Origin: an uncultured Victivallales bacterium
GTDB taxonomy: Bacteria > Verrucomicrobiota > Lentisphaeria > Victivallales > UBA1829
Direction of reading: 5' to 3'
DNA length: 64,000 bases
Assembly (NCBI GenBank): GCA_944390735.1
Contig: CALXRL010000007.1
Coordinates: forward strand, 62,001-126,000
The position numbers were made by a program, and so were the translations under genes. The notes under the pieces were generated by a model. It did not search any database, was not told the origin of the DNA, and was given only the letters and a program-made list of their open reading frames with translations. Below, in pieces: positions 24,530 through 31,652 of the stretch (position 1 is its first letter; every line of letters begins with the position of its first letter).

Positions 24530-24883
24530 TCAGTCCTCCTCCGGATAACTCCAGAGGAAAAGAAATTTCCGGTTCCGGAGGCGTTTCAGTTCCGCGGCAG
24601 TTTTTTCCCGATGGTTCCGCATCTCCTCTTCCAGTTTTTCCTCGAGCAGTTTTTTCTGTTCCGGCGTCATCCGGTCCGGAGAGAGTTTCAGTTTCCCGGC
24701 GATTCTCCGCTCCGCCTCCTGCCGTGGGAACGGCGCCTTCAGTTCCCGGATCTGCTGCCGGTGGAGATTCAAATGGATGCGGTAGGAGTTGCGGATCGCC
24801 GCAAAGATTCCGGCCGCAAGCAGGATCCCGAGGACTAGATAAAATAAAACGATGCTGCGCGTGGATATCTGTTCTTTCGGCAT
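24530..24883 (-). CDS. Small single-pass membrane protein with coiled coil
   Basis: 117 residues. I start at MPKEQISTRSIVLFYLVLGI, with AGGAG 9 bases ahead. One transmembrane segment lies at about 11-31. The rest is a long charged alpha helix (MTPEQKKLLEEKLEEEMRNH and following) with heptad spacing. No family is recognised. It is the first gene of the unit with the ABC ATPase, TPR protein, MutL and aldo/keto reductase, and ends 4 bases before the ATPase gene. It might be an accessory of the ABC transporter, but this is only a position argument. Confidence 0.65.
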   Translation of the reverse strand: MPKEQISTRSIVLFYLVLGILLAAGIFAAIRNSYRIHLNLHRQQIRELKAPFPRQEAERRIAGKLKLSPDRMTPEQKKLLEEKLEEEMRNHREKTAAELKRLRNRKFLFLWSYPEED

Positions 24884-24956
24884 AACGCTTGTCTCCTGAT
24901 TGTAGTATGGAAAAATACTGCCGGATGGGACATTTTGCAAGAGGAGGGGCCGCAAT

Positions 24957-25703
24957 TTATAAAACAATTGTCCCCGTATACAGAAGAAGCAGTTCCGCCG
25001 CCGCTCCGTAGATGTGAATCTGACGTAACGTGGCGCGTCCGGTGTGCAGCCGGATGCTTCTCTGCTGTACCCGGAGAATCAGAAAGGCGGCAAACGCCGT
25101 CAGAATTCCGGCCGCGATCGTCGCCAGATGGAAGGAGAGAAGCGCCGTCACCGCGAATGCCGCTCCGGTCAGAGCCGCGGGAAGCAGACGTTTTTCCTCC
25201 GGAATTTCCAGCAGCGGAATTTCTCCATCCGCGCCGTATCCCGTCAGTTCCGCCCGGATGAAGTACGCTCCCGGAAATACATAGAGAAACACCGCGGGAC
25301 GGTGAAACGCGATCATTCCGAATGCCGTCATCCGCAGAAGATAGAGCGAGACAAACACAAAAACCGGCGTCAGTTTCCGTTCCGGTTCCGCCTGTTTCGT
25401 CAGTGCCAGGGCAATGGGGAGATTGCCCGCCCTCATCGCCAGAAACGAGGTCAGATTCCTCAGTCCGCTCCAGTTCGTGGCAATCTCGTAGAGCAGCGGA
25501 AAGAGAATCGCCGCAAGAAGCGCCGCCGTCAGATGTCCGAACAGCACCGTTGCCGTCCATGCCGCCAGCGTGAACAGGAATCCCGCGATGATCCCGAGCA
25601 GGGGAAAGAGCGCCGCCGCCGGTTCCGCCTCTTCCGCATCGAATTTCCGGAAGAGAAACACATTGGCCGTCGCCGCCAGTTCACAGAGGAAATCCCGGTT
25701 CAT
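24957..25703 (-). CDS. CobS-like multi-pass membrane protein, metal motif missing
   Basis: 248 residues and about six membrane helices. The layout matches adenosylcobinamide-GDP ribazoletransferase (CobS): an ALFPLLGIIAGFLFTLAAWT start, LYEIATNWSGLRNLTSFLAM where CobS has its DG-L-AD-xx-DG metal motif, and an end RQIHIYGAAAELLLLYTG like the last CobS helix. The aspartates needed for the magnesium-dependent transfer are absent, so cobalamin synthesis is doubtful. It is coupled by ATGA to olsA, in the ornithine lipid unit, which suggests a lipid head-group or transport role. I hold the family link as plausible, the function open. Confidence 0.5.
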   Translation of the reverse strand: MNRDFLCELAATANVFLFRKFDAEEAEPAAALFPLLGIIAGFLFTLAAWTATVLFGHLTAALLAAILFPLLYEIATNWSGLRNLTSFLAMRAGNLPIALALTKQAEPERKLTPVFVFVSLYLLRMTAFGMIAFHRPAVFLYVFPGAYFIRAELTGYGADGEIPLLEIPEEKRLLPAALTGAAFAVTALLSFHLATIAAGILTAFAAFLILRVQQRSIRLHTGRATLRQIHIYGAAAELLLLYTGTIVL

Positions 25704-26470
25704 TCCACCTCTCCGATTCCCGTGTGTTCCCGATAGGATTGCAGCATGATCTCCCGGGTCTTCGCCGCGAGCTCCTTCCGGTCGCTTCCTTCCGGCCGGA
25801 TCGGAGCGGAGAGATAGAGATCCGCCTGAATGCGTTCCAGACCAAGCAGTTCCCAGAGATGCGGCAGAAGTTCCTGATCCCCGAACCAGGCCGGATTCAT
25901 GGATCCGGCCGGCACCCGGTAGGTCGTAATCATCGGAAGCAGGGGGCGCCTGTCCTTGATGACGGCTTCAAATGGCGTGGATTTGAACGGACGAAGTCCG
26001 TGGAGACCATCCGTGCTGGTTCCCTCAGGATAGACAATCAGCGGGATGCCGAGACGCATGGTTTTTTCAAATTCCTCCAATGTCCGTCTGGATTTTGCCG
26101 GGGACTTCCGGTCGATCCAGACCGGACACGAGAGCCCCACATACCAACCGAGAAACGGCCAGGAGCGGATCTCCTGTTTCGGCGCGAACCGGACCCCCAT
26201 CAGCGAGGCGTGCACCAGAATATCCAGATACCCCAGATGATTTGAAACAATCAGAACCCCCTGCGATTGCGGAATCTCCCCGTGCACATGGACCTGAATG
26301 TTCAAGATCTTCAGAATGCCGCGAGCCCAGTCTCTGGCCTCCCGCGCCGCCAGACGGATCCGGTCGTCCGGATTTTTCCCGAGTCTGCGCACATGCGCTC
26401 CCGCCGCCCGGTAGAGAAACCAGCCGATCAGCCGGAGAATCCGGCCCGTTTTTCGGAGGAAAATCAGCAT
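25700..26470 (-). CDS. 1-acyl-sn-glycerol-3-phosphate acyltransferase-like O-acyltransferase (OlsA/PlsC)
   Basis: 256 residues, PlsC family. The catalytic VSNHLGYLDILVH has the NHx4D motif near residue 77; YPEGTSTDG is the substrate-binding motif III; PVWIDRKSP fits the second block. A hydrophobic N-terminal segment (about residues 10-25) anchors it to the inner membrane. It overlaps the upstream OlsB-like gene by 7 bases and the CobS-like gene by an ATGA. As the neighbour of an OlsB-like enzyme it is best read as OlsA, which acylates lyso-ornithine lipid, though a plain lysophosphatidic acid acyltransferase cannot be excluded. Confidence 0.82.
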   Translation of the reverse strand: MLIFLRKTGRILRLIGWFLYRAAGAHVRRLGKNPDDRIRLAAREARDWARGILKILNIQVHVHGEIPQSQGVLIVSNHLGYLDILVHASLMGVRFAPKQEIRSWPFLGWYVGLSCPVWIDRKSPAKSRRTLEEFEKTMRLGIPLIVYPEGTSTDGLHGLRPFKSTPFEAVIKDRRPLLPMITTYRVPAGSMNPAWFGDQELLPHLWELLGLERIQADLYLSAPIRPEGSDRKELAAKTREIMLQSYREHTGIGEVE

Positions 26471-27297
26471 TTGCGTTCGTTGTTTTTTTCAGGATCGACG
26501 CTGAAATGTTTCCGGTAGCGCGAGGGAACCTGTTCCACATCCAGAATGATGAAGAAGTCAATGGAGCCGAACTGATAGTCAAACGCCGGTTCTCCGCAGA
26601 TTTTCGCGCCCAGGCGCAGATATCCTTTGAAGAGAGGGGGAATCATCTCATGGATTCGTTTTCGGTCCGCGGCCGCCTCCAGGATTTCCGCTTCCGGGGG
26701 GCGCGGCAGTTCGTAGCCCTCTCTGGGGAATGCGCGGATGCTCTGCGCAAAGCAGTTGTTCTCTCTGAAATACTCATACAGGGCCCAGCCCGCGACCGGT
26801 TCCGTCACTTCCAAACTCACGCAGCCGAGCAGATAGCGCTGTTTGCTCCGGTAGATCAGTTCCGAGATTCCGCTCCAGAGAAGCGCCATCACCGAACCGT
26901 TTCTGGAGTCCTGCGCCACGCAGGATCTGCCCACCTCGATGCTCGCCGACGCAATCTCCGAGAGCCCTTCAATTCGGTATTCCTGTTCCGAATAGAAGCC
27001 CAGACGGGAGTGCGCCGCAATGGATCCGAAATGGATCCGGTACGTTCCCACCACCCGTCCGCTGTCCTTCCGGACCACGATCAGATGAAGACAGAAATCA
27101 TCGAATTCATCCTTGTCGATTCCGTTTCTGGAGGTGCTCAGGCCCTTGCCCTGTTCGACGTTGAACACATTGTACCGCAGCTTAAATGCGTTTTCGATTT
27201 CCTCATCCGTAATGGCAAACTTGATCAGATACTGATCTTTCTCTGCAATAAGCGGCGGATCGGCTATTTGCCGCCGGATGGTAGCCATGTCGTGCAT
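26464..27297 (-). CDS. Ornithine N-acyltransferase (OlsB-like)
   Basis: 277 residues, GNAT fold. The stretch AFKLRYNVFNVEQG, then VVRKDSGRVVGTYRIHFGSI, then RSCVAQDSRNGSVMALLWSG and ALYEYFRENN all match the acyl-ACP-dependent N-acyltransferases of the OlsB/hemolysin type, which attach a 3-hydroxy fatty acid to ornithine. The next gene is a PlsC-type acyltransferase overlapping by 7 bases, so olsB and olsA probably make ornithine lipid, a phosphorus-free membrane lipid. GGGAG is 6 bases before the ATG and a sigma70-type promoter lies at 27350-27377. The pathway is normally induced by phosphate shortage, but no Pho box was seen. Confidence 0.82.
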   Translation of the reverse strand: MHDMATIRRQIADPPLIAEKDQYLIKFAITDEEIENAFKLRYNVFNVEQGKGLSTSRNGIDKDEFDDFCLHLIVVRKDSGRVVGTYRIHFGSIAAHSRLGFYSEQEYRIEGLSEIASASIEVGRSCVAQDSRNGSVMALLWSGISELIYRSKQRYLLGCVSLEVTEPVAGWALYEYFRENNCFAQSIRAFPREGYELPRPPEAEILEAAADRKRIHEMIPPLFKGYLRLGAKICGEPAFDYQFGSIDFFIILDVEQVPSRYRKHFSVDPEKNNERKC

Positions 27298-27349
27298 TGC
27301 ATTCTCCCTGGGTAACTCAAAAAACGTTCCTGCATCTCTTTCAAGCGTT

Positions 27350-27377
27350 ACTATAAACCGATTTTCCCAAAACTCAA
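27350..27377 (-). promoter_or_regulatory. Promoter of the olsB-olsA-cobS-like operon
   Basis: On the minus strand TTGAGT (27377-27372), 16 bases, TATAGT (27355-27350). It follows the ftsW stop by about 20 bases, so the lipid genes are transcribed separately. Confidence 0.5.
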
Positions 27378-27396
27378 CCGCGTTTGATGATTTTTT

Positions 27397-28482
27397 TTAA
27401 GCCTGCGGCGGGGCGGCTTCTCCGCAGCCGGAGGCGCTGCAGGCCAGGGCGAAGAGGATCATGGTCCCGAGAAGCGAGCTTCCGCCGTAGCTGAAGATCG
27501 GCAGCGTAAGTCCCGTCGGAGGCAGAAGCGCCGTGTTGACTCCGATGTGCAGAAGCGCCTGTATCGCACAGAGGGCGCCCGAGGAGAAGATCAGAATCCG
27601 CGCCGCGGGATCTCCGGTTCGCAGCGCCGTCTCCCGGAACAGCCGGACCATTGCCAGAAAGCCGCCCAGAATCAGAAGTCCTCCCGCTCCGCCGCCGGAT
27701 TCCACGATCGCCGCAAACGCCGAATCGCTGTGCGCCAGCGGAAGATAGGCGTTCGACCAGAGCGCCCCCTCCCATTCCGAGCCGAACAAGCCCCCGTGTG
27801 CCAGCGTATACTGGAACTGCTTGATGTGCCAGCCGGCTCCGTACAGATGGGCGTCCGGATTCAGATATCCCGCGATTCGCGCCGCCGCATAGTCGTATTT
27901 CAGAAGAAACACCGCTGCGCAGGGGAGCGCTCCGGCCGCCAGAAAAAACAGGTAGCGGCGGCGGAACGTGGACACAAACACCACCGTCGCCAGCGCGAGA
28001 AAATAGACGCTCGCCGTGCCGAAATCCGGCTGCAGAAGAAGGATCCCGCAGAACGCCGCTCCCGCTCCCGCCATCCGGAGAAAGCGGCTTCGTTCACTCT
28101 TTGTTTCCTCCGCCGCGATGGTCGACAGCAGAAGCAGATACGCTCCCTTCGCCAGCTCCGACGGCTGAAGCAGAACGCCTCCTCCCAGGGAAAACCATCC
28201 CCGCATGCCGTTGATCGTCGTGCCGAAGATCAGCACCAGAATCAGGGAGGTGAACGCGAGAACGGCAAGAGCGGCCGCATAGCGCACATAGAACCGGAAC
28301 GGAATCCGGGCCAGCGCCAGAAAGACAATCACTCCGCTTCCCAGCCACACCAGCTGCCGGAGCGCAAAATAAAACGGATCCTCCCCGAATGAGCGGGCAC
28401 TGTAAATCGCCAGACAGCCGCCCAGACCGAGGATCGTGAGTCCGATGGCTCCGGTAAGAAACGTCGGATTTCCGAATTTCAC
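27397..28482 (-). CDS. ftsW: Peptidoglycan glycosyltransferase FtsW/RodA/SpoVE (SEDS family)
   Basis: 361 residues with about ten membrane helices. It begins with MKFGNPTFLTGAIGLTILGL (GTG start). Conserved SEDS features are seen: IFGTTINGMRGWFSLGG, then QPSELAKGAYLL, then LLQPDFGTASV with the catalytic-loop D, DSAFAAIVESGG and SYGGSSLLGTM near the end. SEDS proteins polymerise lipid II. I used the GTG at 28482, overlapping the stop of the previous gene as GTGA, with AGGAG 8 bases ahead. The preceding gene encodes a PBP dimer domain, the normal partner. It could also be RodA; the mraZ context favours FtsW. Confidence 0.88.
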   Translation of the reverse strand: MKFGNPTFLTGAIGLTILGLGGCLAIYSARSFGEDPFYFALRQLVWLGSGVIVFLALARIPFRFYVRYAAALAVLAFTSLILVLIFGTTINGMRGWFSLGGGVLLQPSELAKGAYLLLLSTIAAEETKSERSRFLRMAGAGAAFCGILLLQPDFGTASVYFLALATVVFVSTFRRRYLFFLAAGALPCAAVFLLKYDYAAARIAGYLNPDAHLYGAGWHIKQFQYTLAHGGLFGSEWEGALWSNAYLPLAHSDSAFAAIVESGGGAGGLLILGGFLAMVRLFRETALRTGDPAARILIFSSGALCAIQALLHIGVNTALLPPTGLTLPIFSYGGSSLLGTMILFALACSASGCGEAAPPQA

Positions 28483-29210
28483 GGCGTTTCTCCTTTCTCT
28501 TCCGCGTTTCCCGGACGGGTGGAAGACGATTCCGGCGGCAGCATGACATCTTTTCCGTTTTCCGGCGGGACAAGAATTTCGATTGTTCCCGACACCCAGT
28601 TTCCGTTCCGGTCGAGCATCACGCGGAATTTTCCCGGTTTCCCGGCAAGGATCGCATCGTATTTCCGCTCGATTCCGCTGATGCCGCGGAGGGCGGGACT
28701 TCCCGTTTCCGCGGCGGTTTCCCCGAGTTTTTCCCGCAGTCCGGGCAGCCGGGCTCTGCGGCGGATCATCCGTGGGACCACGGCCAGTTCGCGCCACGCG
28801 GAAAGCTGCGGTTCCAGTTTCAGAATGTCGGAAGGCGAGATTCCGGAGATCAGCAGAAGAACGTTCTCCTTTTCCTCCGGCGCCAAGACAGGCAGACAAG
28901 AGGTCACGTCGGAAATCATCCGCTCCAGACGATTCGGCGCGGGCAGGGGCTTGCGCACGATCAGATCATGGGAAAGTTCGGTCCAGGCAAGAAGTTTTGA
29001 ATCGGAGGAGAGGATTCTTCCGCGGATCGGCGGCAGGGATCCCTCCCGCCAGGCCAGTCGCCGGCTCTCCCGCAGAAGGCCGTCGCGCCGGTACCAGGAG
29101 TAGTACAGAAGATGTCCCGCCGCCAGCAGTCCGCATCCGCACAGAAGCAGGAACAGCAGTCCGCTTCTTCTGCGGAACTCTTCAGCGGACGTGACGGTTC
29201 CGGAATTCAT
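28479..29210 (-). CDS. PBP dimerisation (pedestal) domain-only protein, FtsI/PBP2-like without transpeptidase domain
   Basis: 243 residues: a short cytosolic tail, one transmembrane segment at about 16-38 (LLFLLLCGCGLLAAGHLLYY) and then a PBP dimer domain. PPIRGRILSSDSKLLAWTEL is the domain start (normally RG-I-DRNG-LA), and GISGIERKYDAILAGKPGKF is its typical end (GIE-xYD--L-G-G). The frame ends at residue 243, so the Ser-x-x-Lys transpeptidase domain of FtsI/PBP2 is absent; the following gene starts inside its stop as GTGA. So this is a complete gene, not a sequencing break, that may act as an FtsW activator. It follows a small membrane protein gene after a 17-base gap. Confidence 0.72.
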   Translation of the reverse strand: MNSGTVTSAEEFRRRSGLLFLLLCGCGLLAAGHLLYYSWYRRDGLLRESRRLAWREGSLPPIRGRILSSDSKLLAWTELSHDLIVRKPLPAPNRLERMISDVTSCLPVLAPEEKENVLLLISGISPSDILKLEPQLSAWRELAVVPRMIRRRARLPGLREKLGETAAETGSPALRGISGIERKYDAILAGKPGKFRVMLDRNGNWVSGTIEILVPPENGKDVMLPPESSSTRPGNAEEKGETP

Positions 29211-29227
29211 TTCAGTCCGCCGCAGGC

Positions 29228-29503
29228 CTACCTGCCGATTTCATGCAGATTGACGCATCCGATGCGCAGCGCCAGTTCCGGGGATTTCCGGACCAGATCG
29301 TTCCAGGCGGCGCGTTCATCCGCGGGCACGGCAGGCAGCAGTCGTTCGCAGGCGGCGCGGCAGACGGATATGTTTACCGCACGTCTGGAGCGCGTTTTCG
29401 ATTCTCCGTTGCGCCGTCCCGCACCGAGCAGCAGGAGCGAAAGCGCAAGAACGGCAAAGCAGAATGCGTACCGGAATTTCCGGTTTCTGATCCATGTGCT
29501 CAT
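29228..29503 (-). CDS. Small single-pass membrane protein in FtsL position
   Basis: 91 residues: MSTWIRNRKF, a transmembrane helix at about 11-28 (YAFCFAVLALSLLLLGAG) and a charged periplasmic part ending CVNLHEIGR. GAGG lies 6 bases before the ATG and the gene is 32 bases after mraZ and 17 bases before the pedestal-domain gene. Size, topology and place match FtsL, but no leucine-zipper repeat is visible, and two cysteines are found in the soluble part. I therefore call it by position only. Confidence 0.6.
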   Translation of the reverse strand: MSTWIRNRKFRYAFCFAVLALSLLLLGAGRRNGESKTRSRRAVNISVCRAACERLLPAVPADERAAWNDLVRKSPELALRIGCVNLHEIGR

Positions 29504-29535
29504 ATCCGACCTCGCTTTCCTCTGTGTTGCGGATC

Positions 29536-30000
29536 TTATTGAAGATCCTGTTCCATTTCCTGTTCGCTCTTTCGTCTCATATGTTCGCCGATTCTGCGCT
29601 GTTCTTCCTCCCAGCGCTCGACGCTCCACAGTTCCACTCCGATTTCCACGCCCGCGACGATTGCATCTCCGCCGTTTTTGAGTCCGGCATGTTCCTTGAA
29701 CATCTGCGGCAGAGTGATCCGTCCCTGGGCCGATATCTTCTCCGACTGGCTCCATCCGCCGAATCTCCGGAGGGTTCTGCGGAAGACAATGCTCTCCGCA
29801 GCCTTCTCCGCCGGATTCGACTCGTTTTGTCGCATGGCCAGATAGACATCTTCGGGATAAACCGCGATCGCCCCCTCCGGCAGACAGTGCAGCACGACCT
29901 CTCCGCCTCTGGCGGCGAAGTCCTCCAGAATCCGCGGACTCAGCTTGATCCTGCCGTTGGCATCCACCGAGCAGCGGTCTATTCCGCAAAAAGAGAGCAT
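29536..30000 (-). CDS. mraZ: Transcriptional regulator MraZ
   Basis: 154 residues, two AbrB-like half-domains as in MraZ: FCGIDRCSVDANGRIKLSPR with the DxxGR motif and SEKISAQGRITLPQMFKEHA with the second. The protein is the usual first gene of the division and cell wall cluster and represses that operon as a ring-shaped multimer. GGAG is 9 bases before the ATG. Four TGGAA repeats, 10 bases apart, span the promoter just upstream, the expected layout of an MraZ operator. What is odd is that rsmH and the mur genes do not follow; see the finding on this cluster. Confidence 0.92.
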   Translation of the reverse strand: MLSFCGIDRCSVDANGRIKLSPRILEDFAARGGEVVLHCLPEGAIAVYPEDVYLAMRQNESNPAEKAAESIVFRRTLRRFGGWSQSEKISAQGRITLPQMFKEHAGLKNGGDAIVAGVEIGVELWSVERWEEEQRRIGEHMRRKSEQEMEQDLQ

Positions 30001-30018
30001 CGGGAAATCTCCGGTTTA

Positions 30019-30060
30019 TTCCATTCTATTCCATTATATTCCATTTTCTTCCAAAATCAA
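30019..30060 (-). promoter_or_regulatory. mraZ promoter overlapped by four TGGAA direct repeats (MraZ operator)
   Basis: On the minus strand TTGATT (30060-30055) and TATAAT (30038-30033) are 16 bases apart. Four TGGAA copies lie at 30053-30049, 30043-30039, 30033-30029 and 30023-30019, a 10-base period, so on one helix face. Known MraZ sites are TGGG-type repeats with the same period. This is a clear autoregulatory arrangement. Confidence 0.75.
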
Positions 30061-30359
30061 GAGCTTTTCTGAAAAAAACACGTTTTTTTTGGAGAGCGGA
30101 GGGATCCGTCGCATGGTTTCCCGGCAAATCCTCCGTGGGAGCGCAGCGGCCTTTTCCCCGGGGAGGAGTCGGATGGGGGGGCCGGAGGAGTGGAAATGTC
30201 GGACGTTTTCCGTCGGTTCCGGGAAATTCCCGGATTTCCGTGGAAGGGGCCCGTGTGTTCGTTCTCTTCTTCCACAAAGTCCGTTCCGGTGGAGTCCGGA
30301 TTTCCATGGAAGGGGAGGGCGGAGAGCGAGGAGAGCTTCCTCCTTTCCGCGTGGGAGAC
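30061..30359. repeat. GC-rich intergenic region with a near-perfect 20-base direct repeat
   Basis: CCGGATTTCCGTGGAAGGGG (30230-30249) recurs at 30296-30315 with one change (19 of 20 bases). Spacing is 66 bases. Both have a GGAA-type core reminiscent of an inverted TTCC/GGAA element. No gene with a ribosome site is seen in this region. Confidence 0.5.
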
Positions 30360-31652
30360 TCAATGTTCGCGGTATGTGTATTCGCCCCTGGGAAAGAGAG
30401 CGGGTACCAGGATCAGGAAGATCCCGGCAAAGAGAACGGCCGCCGCATCAATCAGCAGCAGAGTCTGATAACGGCAGACTCGCATGGCTCCGAGCTGCCA
30501 CTCGGCCGCCAGCATTCCCGATCCGAGCAGAAGCGAGGTGAGGATGCGTGACAGTCCGGAGGCTCCGTAGGAGAACGCTCCGCTGAACGCCATTGCCATG
30601 ACCTTGTTTCCCGGCGTTGCCAGTGCCATCATCTCCGCGGAGGCGAGAATGGTTCCCCCCGCGATGGCAAAACTGTAAGTTGGAATCACAAATGCAAGGA
30701 GCAGATAGACTTGTACACTTCCTTTCCCCGGGAAAAACAGAATCAGATTTCCGAGAAACAGGATCGCATGGAAGAGCAGAAAGGTCCGCTTCAAACGCAG
30801 CTTGCGAAGCAGTGTTCCGACACCCAGGTAGCCCAGAAGCATTCCCAGCAGGGAGAGCGCCGAGATCAGCACCACCACGTTGTCCGGCGCGTGAAACTCA
30901 TTCTTGAGGGAGAGAAGCACCAGCGGAACCGTTCCGGACGATGCCAGATTCAGCATGAAGAGATAGAGAGAGAATCCGGTCAGGGATTTGTTTCCGATTG
31001 CCTGAAGCAGTCCGTCGCGGAAGCCGAACGACTCCTGTTTCTGCACGGGAAACTCCGGGATGCGGGCGATGAAGAAGCCGCGTCCGCAGAAAATGAGTGC
31101 GGCAAGAAAAAGAATCCCCTGCAAGGTTCCGACCGGAGGATTCTTTCCGATCAGAAGGCTGATGAGAAACAGAAAGAGCGTTGCCGTCAGCTGATGGCAG
31201 AATCGCATGCGGCTGAAGAAGCCGGTGCATCGTTCCCGGATCAGAAAGGTGTCGAGCATCGGGAACCAGGCCGCGATGAATCCGGTCAGGCTGAACCCGA
31301 ACCAGACGATGGAGCCGAGGAGAACCGCCACTTTCCACTCCCCGAAAAAGGGGGCCGACGCCGCTGAAAAATAGGCGAGGGACGCCGAAGCACATGCCGT
31401 CAGGATCAGTCTGCGTTTTCCGAAGCGCATCACCAGATACGCCATGGGGATGATGCACAACCCGTTGAAAAAAGGCAGAACCGAGGTGGTCAGAAGCGAG
31501 AGCATGTCGCCGGCGCCGAGCATTCCGGCAAAGAGAAGAATGACGGCACTGTCCGTCAGTGTGACTTCGCCGAGAAAACCGCAACAGGAGGAGAGAATCG
31601 CGGCACGTTCCGCCGCCGGAACCGCGGACGGGGACGGAGAAGCACCTCTCAT
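30360..31652 (-). CDS. Major facilitator superfamily transporter
   Basis: 430 residues with about twelve membrane helices. It shows the MFS loop 2-3 signature MRFGKRRLILTACAS (G-x-x-x-D/R-R/K-x-G-R-R-like) and a symmetric half repeated at GVGTLLRKLRLKRTFLLFHA. An N-terminal cytosolic stretch rich in Ser/Pro/Ala precedes helix 1. The start codon overlaps the stop of the LacI-type gene in ATGA, so the regulator and transporter form one operon; a sugar or related carbon source is likely as substrate. It is not FucP-like. No glycosidase accompanies it. Confidence 0.8.
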   Translation of the reverse strand: MRGASPSPSAVPAAERAAILSSCCGFLGEVTLTDSAVILLFAGMLGAGDMLSLLTTSVLPFFNGLCIIPMAYLVMRFGKRRLILTACASASLAYFSAASAPFFGEWKVAVLLGSIVWFGFSLTGFIAAWFPMLDTFLIRERCTGFFSRMRFCHQLTATLFLFLISLLIGKNPPVGTLQGILFLAALIFCGRGFFIARIPEFPVQKQESFGFRDGLLQAIGNKSLTGFSLYLFMLNLASSGTVPLVLLSLKNEFHAPDNVVVLISALSLLGMLLGYLGVGTLLRKLRLKRTFLLFHAILFLGNLILFFPGKGSVQVYLLLAFVIPTYSFAIAGGTILASAEMMALATPGNKVMAMAFSGAFSYGASGLSRILTSLLLGSGMLAAEWQLGAMRVCRYQTLLLIDAAAVLFAGIFLILVPALFPRGEYTYREH

